Assembly (NCBI GenBank): GCA_023387935.1
Contig: JAEWHG010000207.1
Location: 1 to 6,687 of the forward strand
Origin: Bacillota bacterium
Lineage (GTDB): Bacteria > Bacillota > Clostridia > Peptostreptococcales > Natronincolaceae
Length of the DNA: 6,687 nucleotides
Direction: 5' to 3'
Made by a program: the position numbers and the translations under genes. The notes beneath the pieces were generated by a model. The model saw only the letters and a program-made list of their open reading frames with translations. It searched no databases and was not told the DNA's origin. This document shows positions 1 through 5,819 of the stretch, piece by piece; the first letter of the stretch is position 1; the number at the start of each line of letters is the position of its first letter.

Positions 1-20
1 CTATGAGTTTGCCTGTTGCA

Positions 21-581
21 TTATTTAGCTACTTTAATACCTAAAGCATTATTAACTATAATAGCAATTTGGCCACGATTAATAGGAGTATCAGCAGATA
101 GATTAATATTTTTATCAAGTCCTAGCTCCTTAGCCTTATTAATGTAATTATTCGGCCATTCGCCTACAACGTCTTTTTCATAACCTAATATACGGATCAT
201 AACAGCTAAAGTTTGAACGTATGTAACTTGTGCTTCAGGTCTGTAGGTTTTGTCCTCAAATCCTTTAATCAAATTTTTAGAGGTAGCAATATTAACATAC
301 CCAGAAGCCCAATGCTCTGCAGCTACGTCCTTAAAAGCTGTTATTCCTTTGTTATCTTCTTGAGAGTTTTCCAAGCCTTCTATTCTCACGGCTAAAGCAG
401 CAAACTCGGCTCTCGTAATATTTCGGTTAAGTCCTAGTGTACCATCTTCGTAACCTTTATAAAGGCCAAGCTTTCTTAAATGCTCCCCTGCTTGTTCTTC
501 TATAGATAAAGCATAAGTGGCATTAACAGAAAAACTAAACAACAACAAGAAACATAAAAAAACAGATAAGATCTTTTTCAT
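21..581 (-). CDS. Small secreted protein consisting only of three SLH modules
   Basis: Predicted 186-residue exported protein. Residues 1-24 form a signal peptide: a KK start, a hydrophobic stretch rich in Leu, Phe and Val, and likely cleavage after ATYA. Three SLH modules follow, at about 31-73 (TRAE motif at 56-59), 83-134 (starts FKDV, ends RILGY) and 139-182 (INRG in place of TRAE). SLH triplets bind secondary cell-wall polymers on the Gram-positive surface (family knowledge). No further domain follows the triplet, so the protein looks like a bare wall anchor. Its modules resemble those of the divergent S-layer gene starting at 1116, so the two are probably paralogues. The start is placed at ATG 581-579 because AGAGGTG (594-588) lies six bases upstream. 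The in-frame GTG at 590-588 is part of that ribosome binding site. Its exact role is unknown. Confidence 0.88.
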   Translation of the reverse strand: MKKILSVFLCFLLLFSFSVNATYALSIEEQAGEHLRKLGLYKGYEDGTLGLNRNITRAEFAALAVRIEGLENSQEDNKGITAFKDVAAEHWASGYVNIATSKNLIKGFEDKTYRPEAQVTYVQTLAVMIRILGYEKDVVGEWPNNYINKAKELGLDKNINLSADTPINRGQIAIIVNNALGIKVAK

Positions 582-587
582 AGTATT

Positions 588-594
588 CACCTCT
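588..594 (-). promoter_or_regulatory. Ribosome binding site of the SLH-only gene (decides its start)
   Basis: Read on the minus strand this is AGAGGTG, six bases before the ATG at 581-579. It overlaps the upstream in-frame GTG (590-588), which would have no ribosome binding site of its own, so the ATG is preferred. Confidence 0.8.
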
Positions 595-613
595 TTCTTT
601 TATGATCTAATCC

Positions 614-630
614 AATTTACGAAGTAAATT
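614..630. repeat. Inverted repeat at the predicted transcript start of the SLH-only gene
   Basis: AATTTAC (614-620), spacer GAA, GTAAATT (624-630): perfect 7-bp arms directly downstream of the predicted minus-strand -10 box. It could be an operator or a small hairpin at the 5' end of the transcript. It is all A/T except one pair, so chance is possible. Confidence 0.4.
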
Positions 631-637
631 TACTTTT

Positions 638-646
638 ATTATATCA
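638..646 (-). promoter_or_regulatory. Extended -10 promoter of the SLH-only gene
   Basis: On the minus strand bases 646-638 read TGATATAAT, a perfect -10 hexamer with the extended TGn motif. The -35 at 17 bp (666-661, ATATCA) is poor, as is common for extended -10 promoters. Transcription would start near 631, giving a leader of about 50 nt. Confidence 0.6.
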
Positions 647-757
647 AAGGATTTATGCTGTGATATTAAGGTTATATTACAAAAAATAAAAAAATTTTAA
701 GTACAAGCAGGACTTTTTACAAGAAGATAGAATATATATTAAATACGATTATGCCGT

Positions 758-769
758 CAAATATATTTG
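758..769. repeat. Perfect 12-bp palindrome in the divergent control region
   Basis: CAAATATATTTG is an exact palindrome. Flanking TGCC (752-755) and GGCA (769-772) can extend an alternative pairing with a small bulge. It could bind a dimeric regulator; no family is recognised, and AT-rich sequence makes chance palindromes common. Confidence 0.3.
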
Positions 770-791
770 GCAATAATTAAAGGTAAAACAA

Positions 792-811
792 ATTGTAATA
801 ATACTGTAATA
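792..811 (-). promoter_or_regulatory. Distal copy of a 20-bp regulatory repeat (ATTACA pair)
   Basis: On the minus strand this reads TATTACAGTATTATTACAAT. It matches 18 of 20 bases of the plus-strand sequence at 897-916. Each copy holds two ATTACA boxes 11 bp apart. The pair of copies therefore forms an inverted repeat with 85 bp between, upstream of the S-layer promoter. It is a likely binding site for a regulator that recognises tandem half-sites. Confidence 0.5.
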
Positions 812-838
812 GTAATTATGCATTTTTCAGTGTATAAT
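810..838 (+). promoter_or_regulatory. Possible second, distal promoter of the S-layer gene
   Basis: A perfect -10 hexamer TATAAT (833-838) lies 17 bp after a weak -35 (TAGTAA, 810-815). It would start transcription near 845, far upstream of the main promoter. The -35 matches only three of six consensus bases, so this is tentative. Confidence 0.3.
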
Positions 839-887
839 TGTTAGTGAAGAAGGTTGTTAAGTGAAATAGTTTTCAAATAACTTATTA

Positions 888-929
888 TTCACACAATATT
901 ACAGTTATATTACAATCTTCATCTTTACA
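888..929 (+). promoter_or_regulatory. Cluster of tandem TTCACA/ATTACA boxes just upstream of the S-layer -35
   Basis: TTCACA (888-893), ATTACA (898-903), ATTACA (909-914) and TTTACA (924-929) lie on one face. The first three starts are 10 and 11 bp apart, one helical turn each. The block ends one base before the -35 of the main promoter. Tandem hexamers with an 11-bp repeat next to a -35 are typical of OmpR/PhoP-type response regulators (family knowledge). The identity of the regulator is inference. Confidence 0.5.
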
Positions 930-958
930 TTGACCAAGTAATAGGTCGATGGTATAAT
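930..958 (+). promoter_or_regulatory. Main sigma-A promoter of the S-layer gene
   Basis: The -35 is TTGACC (930-935) and the -10 is TATAAT (953-958), separated by exactly 17 bp, with an extended -10 TG at 950-951. This is the best promoter in the window and fits an abundant surface protein. The expected transcription start is near 965, leaving a leader of about 150 nt before the ATG at 1116. Confidence 0.85.
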
Positions 959-964
959 TCTTGG

Positions 965-1115
965 TATAGTGTGCGGCGACATTACATAATAGGATGACAG
1001 TCGCATCTATATAATTTTAAGGCTGGTCGGTTTTTATGGAAGGGGTTACGGCCAAGCTTAAAAATTTAACCCACTTCTAAAAAAAGAAATTAATATCAAA
1101 GAGGAGGAACACATA
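965..1115 (+). promoter_or_regulatory. Structured 5' leader of the S-layer mRNA with a possible pseudoknot
   Basis: Three pairings can be drawn. GCGAC (976-980) pairs with GTCGC (1000-1004). TGGTCG (1024-1029) pairs with CGGCCA (1049-1054) with one G-U, extended past a 2x2 internal loop by AAG (1019-1021) with CTT (1057-1059). GGGTTA in the loop of that hairpin (1043-1048) pairs with TAACCC (1067-1072), making an H-type pseudoknot. The ribosome binding site GAGGAGG (1101-1107) stays outside all of these. The leader may stabilise the mRNA or act as a regulatory element. I do not recognise a known riboswitch class. Confidence 0.45.
1101..1107 (+). promoter_or_regulatory. Ribosome binding site of the S-layer gene
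   Basis: GAGGAGG, eight bases before the ATG at 1116: near-perfect complementarity to the 16S 3' end, consistent with very high expression. It confirms the start of the 929-residue protein. Confidence 0.85.
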
Positions 1116-3905
1116 ATGAAGAAAGTATTATCATTTATACTTGTACTTTCCATGGTACTTGGAAGCTTCGGAATGGCTTTTGCAGCTCCAGCAACAAGCG
1201 ATATCGCTGGACACTTAAATGAAAAAGCTACTCTAAGACTTAACAAACTTGGAATAGTTCAAGGTGATGACAGAGGATTTGCTCTAGATGCTAACATCAC
1301 AAGAGCAGAATTTGCAGTATTATTAGTAAGAGCTTTAGGATTAGAAGGTTCTGCTAACGTAGCTAAAGGAGAAACTCAATTTACAGACGTAACAGTAGCG
1401 GCTGGATATGAGTGGGCTTCCGGAGCTATCAACGTAGCTACAAGATTAGGTTATATCCAAGGTTATGGAAATGGTAAATTCGGACCTGCTGATCAAATCA
1501 GATACGAAGATGCTATTACATTAATCGTTAGAGCATTAGGATATGAGCCAGCTGCACAAGCTAAAGGTGGATACCCAGTAGGTTACCTAGTAGTAGCTGA
1601 GCAAGATATCGATGTAACAGATCACGTTAAAGGATCTACAGGTGTTGCAATTACAAGAGGATCTGTATTCCAATTACTAGATAACTCTTTAACAAAAGCA
1701 CTTATGATTCAAGTAGGATTTGGATCAGAAACAAAATATGTAGTTTCTGGACAAAAAGGTACTGACACAGAAAAACAAACAATCTTAACTGATAAATTAG
1801 GAATCGAAGTAGTTGAAGGTGTAGTAACAGCTAACCACAGAGTAGATTCTAAATTAAAAGCTAACCAAATTAAAATTGGTACTGAGAAATATGAAGTATC
1901 TGAAGACTTCGACGTAGATGCTATCCTAGGAGTAGAAGTTTCTGCTTGGGAAGATAAAAACGACGTATTATTCAGATATGAAGTAGAAACAGAAGAAGAC
2001 AATATTCTTTATGACACTGTAAAAACAGTTAATGAAGATGAAGTAGAACTTGTTGTTGCAGATGATGAATTTAAATGGTCTGAAAAAGATAGCAAAAATG
2101 AAACAGAAAATGCTATAGTATATGTAAACAATGAAAAAGTAGATGTAGACGAAGTGCCAGTAGATGCTTACGGTAGAGTTGTATTAAACGAATACAAAGA
2201 AGTAGCATTTGCTTACCTGTTCGATTTTGATGAAAACAATATGGTAGGTATGGCTCAAGAAGTAAAAGATGATGAAGTTAAATTCATTAATCTTTCAACT
2301 AGAAAAGAAGATACTATTGAACTTGACGACGCAGAAGAAGTGTTTGTATTAAACCCAGACTTTACTAAAGCTTCTTTAGAAGATATTGAAGCGGGAACAG
2401 CAGTATTTGGTTGGGCAGACGAAGATGATAACTTCTTTATCGTAATTAAAAACGAAGTAGTAGAAGGAACTCTTGAAGCAGTAAGAGTAAGCAACAATAG
2501 AGTAACTATTGATGGTAAAAATATTACAAGAGCAAGCAATGCAATTTACTCTGGAGATCAAGGTGAAACTTATACAGAGTGGAAAGATACAAACTTCAAA
2601 AATGTAGAAGAATTCATTGATGAAGAAGTAAAGGCAATTCTTGATTTAACAGGAAAAGCTATGGTATTAACAACTGATGTTAATGTTACAAGCAGCAGAA
2701 TCTACGGTGTAGCTACTTATTTAGAAGAAGGTAGAAATCCTGTATTATCAGTATTTACATCTGAAGGTAAAGAAGTAGAATACAAGTTTGAAGATAGAGC
2801 AGATGCTAACAAATTTGCTGCAACTGATGTATCAACAGGTTCATTTGATGATGCTAAGTATTCAGCTGTAAGCTTTAAGGTAAATAAAGACGGTGAAATA
2901 GTTGATGAAACATTAGAAATTGTTAGTAACCCAGCGGTAAAGTTCGATAAAGTAGATGACAAGAAGTTTATACAAAAAGATGGAACAAATGACAAGTATA
3001 ATCTTAGAACAAACACAGTAGTAATTAAAGCTGTTAATAAGGATGATAAATTAAAGCCATCTTTAATTAAGTATGATGATATTATTAAAAAAGGTTTTGA
3101 AGATCAGACTGCTCTAGTAATGGGAGAAGTAGGAAAAGATGCTAAGTTAATTGTATTTACTGATGGAAATTTCCAAGCTAAAGATGATGCTAAGTTTGGT
3201 GTTGTAACTGGAGAACCAGAAAGAGTATCTGGCGGAGACTATAAAGTTGAAGTTGATGTAGCTGGTGAAGGAAAAGTTACTTATGTATTAGCTGAGAGAG
3301 ATTCAGTTAAAAAAGGTTATATAGTAGAATTCACATTAAATAATAAAGGTGAACTAGTTGTAGAAAGTGCTGTTGATTTAAAAGCTACAGCTACAACAAT
3401 CCATACTGTAACTGATGTAGAGGATGATTATTTAACAATTGGTACAAATGTATATCTAATTGATGAGTCAAATACTCCAATTTACAAAGTTGATACTAAA
3501 GGAAACTTAGATGGTACTACTAGATTAAGCAGAATAGCAAAAGGTGATAAAGTTGTTATAATTGAAGAAGATGGAGAAATTAAATCACTTATAGTTGTAA
3601 CTAACTATGATGCACCAGGACAAAATACTGAATTAGATCTAGTAGGAACTGTAACTGGTAAAGTATACAAAGTTGATGGTGAAAAAGTTACATTTAAAGT
3701 AGTAACAGATGCTGATAACCAACCAGGAAACGATGAACTAGCAGAATTTGTTCTTACTGAAGATAGTGCTTTAATTAAAAAATTAGACGGTGGTATTTTA
3801 GAAGGTGTAAGATCAATTACTTTATACCTAAGAAATAAAGTTGATGCAAGATTTGAGATAGATGTTCTAAAAGGCGGTAAGATAGACGTTTTACTTGAAA
3901 AATAG
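1116..3905 (+). CDS. S-layer-type surface protein with three N-terminal SLH modules
   Basis: Predicted 929-residue exported surface protein, probably a main S-layer or cell-wall protein. Residues 1-23 form a signal peptide ending AFA. SLH modules lie at about 34-77 (TRAE at 62-65), 89-143 (FTDV start, RALGY end; IRYED replaces TRAE) and 151-194 (ITRG). They should hold the protein on secondary cell-wall polymer. Residues from about 200 to the end are acidic, rich in Val, Asp, Glu and Lys, of beta-strand character, and I recognise no catalytic domain there. I found no cysteine anywhere, as usual for S-layer proteins. A consensus promoter, strong ribosome binding site and strong terminator imply a highly expressed single-gene transcript. 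Ile codon choice changes along the gene: ATC is 10 of 17 up to codon 270 and about 3 of 36 after. The SLH assignment is secure; the main S-layer role is inferred. Confidence 0.92.
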   Translation: MKKVLSFILVLSMVLGSFGMAFAAPATSDIAGHLNEKATLRLNKLGIVQGDDRGFALDANITRAEFAVLLVRALGLEGSANVAKGETQFTDVTVAAGYEWASGAINVATRLGYIQGYGNGKFGPADQIRYEDAITLIVRALGYEPAAQAKGGYPVGYLVVAEQDIDVTDHVKGSTGVAITRGSVFQLLDNSLTKALMIQVGFGSETKYVVSGQKGTDTEKQTILTDKLGIEVVEGVVTANHRVDSKLKANQIKIGTEKYEVSEDFDVDAILGVEVSAWEDKNDVLFRYEVETEEDNILYDTVKTVNEDEVELVVADDEFKWSEKDSKNETENAIVYVNNEKVDVDEVPVDAYGRVVLNEYKEVAFAYLFDFDENNMVGMAQEVKDDEVKFINLSTRKEDTIELDDAEEVFVLNPDFTKASLEDIEAGTAVFGWADEDDNFFIVIKNEVVEGTLEAVRVSNNRVTIDGKNITRASNAIYSGDQGETYTEWKDTNFKNVEEFIDEEVKAILDLTGKAMVLTTDVNVTSSRIYGVATYLEEGRNPVLSVFTSEGKEVEYKFEDRADANKFAATDVSTGSFDDAKYSAVSFKVNKDGEIVDETLEIVSNPAVKFDKVDDKKFIQKDGTNDKYNLRTNTVVIKAVNKDDKLKPSLIKYDDIIKKGFEDQTALVMGEVGKDAKLIVFTDGNFQAKDDAKFGVVTGEPERVSGGDYKVEVDVAGEGKVTYVLAERDSVKKGYIVEFTLNNKGELVVESAVDLKATATTIHTVTDVEDDYLTIGTNVYLIDESNTPIYKVDTKGNLDGTTRLSRIAKGDKVVIIEEDGEIKSLIVVTNYDAPGQNTELDLVGTVTGKVYKVDGEKVTFKVVTDADNQPGNDELAEFVLTEDSALIKKLDGGILEGVRSITLYLRNKVDARFEIDVLKGGKIDVLLEK

Positions 3906-3947
3906 TAATTACTATTTTAAGTCTAAATAGAAACATTCTAAATAATT

Positions 3948-3995
3948 AAAAAGAAGTCTTCCACATTAAAAGTGTTTGTGGAAGACTTCTTTTTT
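3948..3995 (+). terminator. Strong intrinsic terminator of the S-layer gene
   Basis: GAAGTCTTCCAC (3953-3964) and GTGGAAGACTTC (3978-3989) form a perfect 12-bp stem with a 13-nt loop. AAAAA (3948-3952) and TTTTT (3990-3994) extend it to 17 bp, and the T run continues to 3995. The A run on the other side makes it potentially bidirectional, though no gene converges on it directly. Confidence 0.92.
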
Positions 3996-3996
3996 A

Positions 3997-4048
3997 GGTT
4001 CTTTGCCAAAAGTTGGAGTAGGGTTGCTAGTAATCCTACTCCAACTTT
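3997..4048 (+). repeat. Isolated ISL3-type element end with hairpin
   Basis: It begins GGTTCTTTGCCAAAAG and matches the left end of the intact element at 4083 at 38 of its first 47 bases in the same orientation. No transposase or right end of its own is visible. AAAGTTGGAGTAGG (4009-4022) and CCTACTCCAACTTT (4035-4048) form a perfect 14-bp stem that extends inward by wobble pairs. It is probably the relic of an older, related insertion left 1 bp after the S-layer terminator, and may also back up that terminator. Confidence 0.65.
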
Positions 4049-4074
4049 ATATTTAATAGTATTTTAATACAATA

Positions 4075-4082
4075 ATATTTTC
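4075..4082 (+). repeat. Target-site duplication, left copy
   Basis: ATATTTTC directly abuts the left end of the insertion sequence and is identical to 5547-5554. Eight bases is the duplication size expected for ISL3-family insertions. Confidence 0.92.
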
Positions 4083-4106
4083 GGCTCTTTGTCAATAGTT
4101 GGGGTG
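4083..4106 (+). repeat. Left terminal inverted repeat of the ISL3 element
   Basis: The terminal 24 bases start GGCTCTTTGTC and end GTTGGGGTG. They match the reverse complement of 5523-5546 at 17 of 24 positions. Confidence 0.85.
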
Positions 4107-4145
4107 GGATTACCAGTAATCCTGCTCCATTATTGCATTTGAGCC
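4083..4145 (+). repeat. Long imperfect hairpin starting at the left IS end
   Basis: GGCTC (4083-4087) pairs with GAGCC (4141-4145), CAATA (4093-4097) with TATTG (4131-4135), and 4102-4113 with 4116-4127 including three G-T pairs. The hairpin begins at the first base of the element and lacks a downstream T run, so it is not a standard terminator. It may shield the element from outside transcription or be part of end recognition. Confidence 0.55.
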
Positions 4146-4232
4146 TATTTTAATATGAGCATAGAGTTCTACATGTTTTTGGGTACACTAAATAAACCTA
4201 ACTAAAATATAGGAATTTTATGGTATTTGTAT

Positions 4233-5408
4233 TTAACTAGTGCAGTGAATAATTCTATTACGGAATCTATGGAAGTTCTTAATTCCGAAGGAAACACGTT
4301 TTAATACCTTAATTTTGTTATTAAATCCTTCCGTAGGACCATTTGTATAACCATATTTAAAGGCATTTTTTATTTCATCAAACCATCGTCTATATGTAGC
4401 TGCACACTTTTCAAACTCTGGTATTCCAGAGCTTTCTGCATTTTTAATCCAATCAACTAAAGCATCACTCTGATAAGAATAATTGTCACTTTGACATATT
4501 TCATAAAACCATTCTTTAAGTTTATGAGAAGCACGTAGATCATCATTATATAATAACATTAAGTCAACAGCCTTCTTGTTTTCATCTTTAAGCTTATGAT
4601 AACGGGTAAGTATTAGCCGTCTACTTCGCTTATAGTACTTTCTAAGATTAAAGGGCATAGTCTTTTGTAGACGCTTTCTAACGTTTTCGATAGCCCAAGT
4701 GACTTGTCTAATAAAATGATACTTATCAATAATAATCTTAGCATTAGGAAAGTAAACTCTTGCTAGATCAACATATGGTTGCCACATATCGCAGACAAAG
4801 AATTGGGTAGCATATCTTTCCCTACGGGGAATTTCCCTAAAGTAACTTACAAGATGGCTTTGAGATCTATCAGGAAGGATATCTAAGACTTTATTTTTCT
4901 CACCGTCAACAAGAATACATTGATATTTCCCAGTTTCAGCATTACCTTTAAACTCATCAATACAAAGGACCTTTGGAAGAGTAGGGACAGAGTAATTAAT
5001 ATAGTTAAAGATACGAGCAACTGTTGAAACAGATACATTAGCAGAGTTAGCTACTGAAGTCATACTAGTAATTTTAGTGAGTTCCTGGCAAATATAATGT
5101 ACTAAGCGATTAGTCATACGATGATAACGGGGAAGAAAGTCGTAAGACTCGTAAAATTTTTTGCCACATGAACATACATATCTTCTTTTTTGAAGCATAA
5201 GAAATACATGTTTAAACTGAAAAGGCAAATCTTTAATTACTTGCTGTCTATAATCGTGAATCCTAGAAGTCATGCAGCCGCAGGCGGGGCAAGTATGTTC
5301 ACGTGGATTAGTTTTCAGATAAATTTTGATAAAAAAATCCTCCTGAGAAATTTTAGTTACTTTTACCTCTTTTAAATTTAGTAATTTATTGATAAAATTA
5401 GAGTGCAC
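4233..5408 (-). CDS. ISL3-family DDE transposase
   Basis: Transposase that would cut and join the ends of the surrounding insertion sequence. With the start used here it has 391 residues. An N-terminal zinc-binding region has CPAC (C40, C43) and CSC (C79, C81). A helix-turn-helix lies at about 110-135. The RNase H-like catalytic domain has D151 in CIDEF, D207 in CDMWQPY and E360 in GPTEGFNNKIK, the three expected acidic residues. No frameshift or stop interrupts it, and the length is normal for the family. The GTG at 5408-5406 is chosen because the family usually begins close to the FINKLLNLK motif and AAAGGAG lies 12 bases upstream, a long spacing. A TTG at 5444-5442 would add 12 residues but has no visible ribosome binding site. 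The function call is secure; the start is less so. Confidence 0.9.
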   Translation of the reverse strand: MHSNFINKLLNLKEVKVTKISQEDFFIKIYLKTNPREHTCPACGCMTSRIHDYRQQVIKDLPFQFKHVFLMLQKRRYVCSCGKKFYESYDFLPRYHRMTNRLVHYICQELTKITSMTSVANSANVSVSTVARIFNYINYSVPTLPKVLCIDEFKGNAETGKYQCILVDGEKNKVLDILPDRSQSHLVSYFREIPRRERYATQFFVCDMWQPYVDLARVYFPNAKIIIDKYHFIRQVTWAIENVRKRLQKTMPFNLRKYYKRSRRLILTRYHKLKDENKKAVDLMLLYNDDLRASHKLKEWFYEICQSDNYSYQSDALVDWIKNAESSGIPEFEKCAATYRRWFDEIKNAFKYGYTNGPTEGFNNKIKVLKRVSFGIKNFHRFRNRIIHCTS

Positions 5409-5490
5409 TTGTGAATAAATCTCCTTTCTTTGTTTTTTCGCCAATTAACATTTTAGCAGATTTATTTCATAAGTGCTTTTATTATGCAAA

Positions 5491-5518
5491 AAAATAAATG
5501 TTGTAGTACATTTATTTT
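5491..5518. repeat. Perfect inverted repeat inside the right end of the ISL3 element
   Basis: AAAATAAATGT (5491-5501), spacer TGTAGT, ACATTTATTTT (5508-5518): perfect 11-bp arms. ACATTTATT recurs at 5530-5538 within the terminal repeat, 22 bp or two helical turns from the copy at 5508-5516. These may be transposase binding sites, or an operator between the IS end and the transposase gene. Confidence 0.5.
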
Positions 5519-5522
5519 CATG

Positions 5523-5546
5523 CACCCCAACATTTATTATAGAACC
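5523..5546 (-). repeat. Right terminal inverted repeat of the ISL3 element
   Basis: On the minus strand it begins GGTTCTATAATAAATG and ends TTGGGGTG. It matches the left end at 17 of 24 bases, and the target duplication follows it immediately. Confidence 0.85.
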
Positions 5547-5554
5547 ATATTTTC
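5547..5554 (+). repeat. Target-site duplication, right copy
   Basis: ATATTTTC, identical to 4075-4082. It marks the right boundary of the insertion. Confidence 0.92.
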
Positions 5555-5566
5555 ATAAACGTTTTC

Positions 5567-5596
5567 TTGACTACCTTTTTATTTTCATGATTTAAT
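5567..5596 (+). promoter_or_regulatory. Promoter of the lipoprotein-acyltransferase operon
   Basis: TTGACT (5567-5572) and TTTAAT (5591-5596) are separated by 18 bp, with the extended -10 TG at 5588-5589. Transcription would start near 5603, leaving a leader of about 215 nt before the ATG at 5820. The insertion sequence ends only 12 bp upstream of the -35 after the target duplication, so any upstream activator site has been displaced. The rest of the leader (5603-5805) is AT-rich; a 10-base repeat TATAGTATTT (5633-5642 and 5696-5705) is the only other thing I see. Confidence 0.5.
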
Positions 5597-5805
5597 TTAT
5601 GATAATGAGAAAAATTAATTTCCTACTATGCTTATAGTATTTCTAGTATTTATTATATAGCTGTAAATTTTAGGATATTAAATGTACTTTATAAGTATAG
5701 TATTTAGATAAATTTCAATATTAGACATACTAATATAAGGAGTAGATTATTTTTTTATGGACACAATAATACAAAGGAATATTGCAAAATACACCTAATT
5801 TAAAT

Positions 5806-5811
5806 AGGAGG
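5806..5811 (+). promoter_or_regulatory. Ribosome binding site of the lipoprotein gene
   Basis: AGGAGG, eight bases before the ATG at 5820, supports that start. Confidence 0.8.
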
Positions 5812-5819
5812 CACAACAT

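Larger units (their letters stand above)
4083..5546 (-). mobile_element. Complete ISL3-family insertion sequence (1464 bp)
   Basis: The element begins GGCTCTTTGTCAATAG at 4083 and ends with the imperfect inverted repeat at 5546. The terminal 24 bases of the two ends agree at 17 positions, including GTTGGGGTG. It is flanked by an exact 8-bp duplication (4075-4082 and 5547-5554) and carries one uninterrupted ISL3 transposase on the minus strand. Length, end sequence and duplication size all fit ISL3. The intact gene and unmutated duplication suggest a fairly recent insertion, and the element could still be active. It lies between two genes and breaks neither. The region between transposase stop and left end (4146-4232) holds nothing else I can identify. 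Confidence 0.93.

Noticed and set aside
588..590. GTG as start of the SLH-only gene, adding three residues
   Set aside because: The GTG is part of the AGAGGTG ribosome binding site serving the ATG at 581-579, and no other ribosome binding site lies ahead of it.
591..930. A further small gene or non-coding RNA in the divergent spacer
   Set aside because: No reading frame with a ribosome binding site and no promoter-plus-terminator pair was found there; the stretch is better explained as regulatory DNA.
1021..1060. Resemblance of AAGGGGTTACGG to the 3' half of a cyclic-di-GMP-I riboswitch
   Set aside because: The conserved core segments of that class (GCAAACC and ACGCAAAGCC types) are absent upstream, so the short match is taken as chance.
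1709..3016. Several 60-100 codon minus-strand frames inside the S-layer gene, rich in Ser and Thr
   Set aside because: They are the mirror of an Asp, Glu and Val-rich coding strand and lack start signals and family resemblance.
4083..4145. The 63-base hairpin at the left IS end as an independent mini-element or intrinsic terminator
   Set aside because: There is no T run after it and no target duplication specific to it. It begins at the exact IS boundary, so it is treated as part of the element.
5757..5798. A 13-codon reading frame (MDTIIQRNIAKYT) in the leader of the lipoprotein gene, considered as a leader peptide
   Set aside because: The nearest AAGGAG is 14 bases from the ATG, too far. 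No attenuator-like alternative hairpins follow and the composition is ordinary for this spacer.
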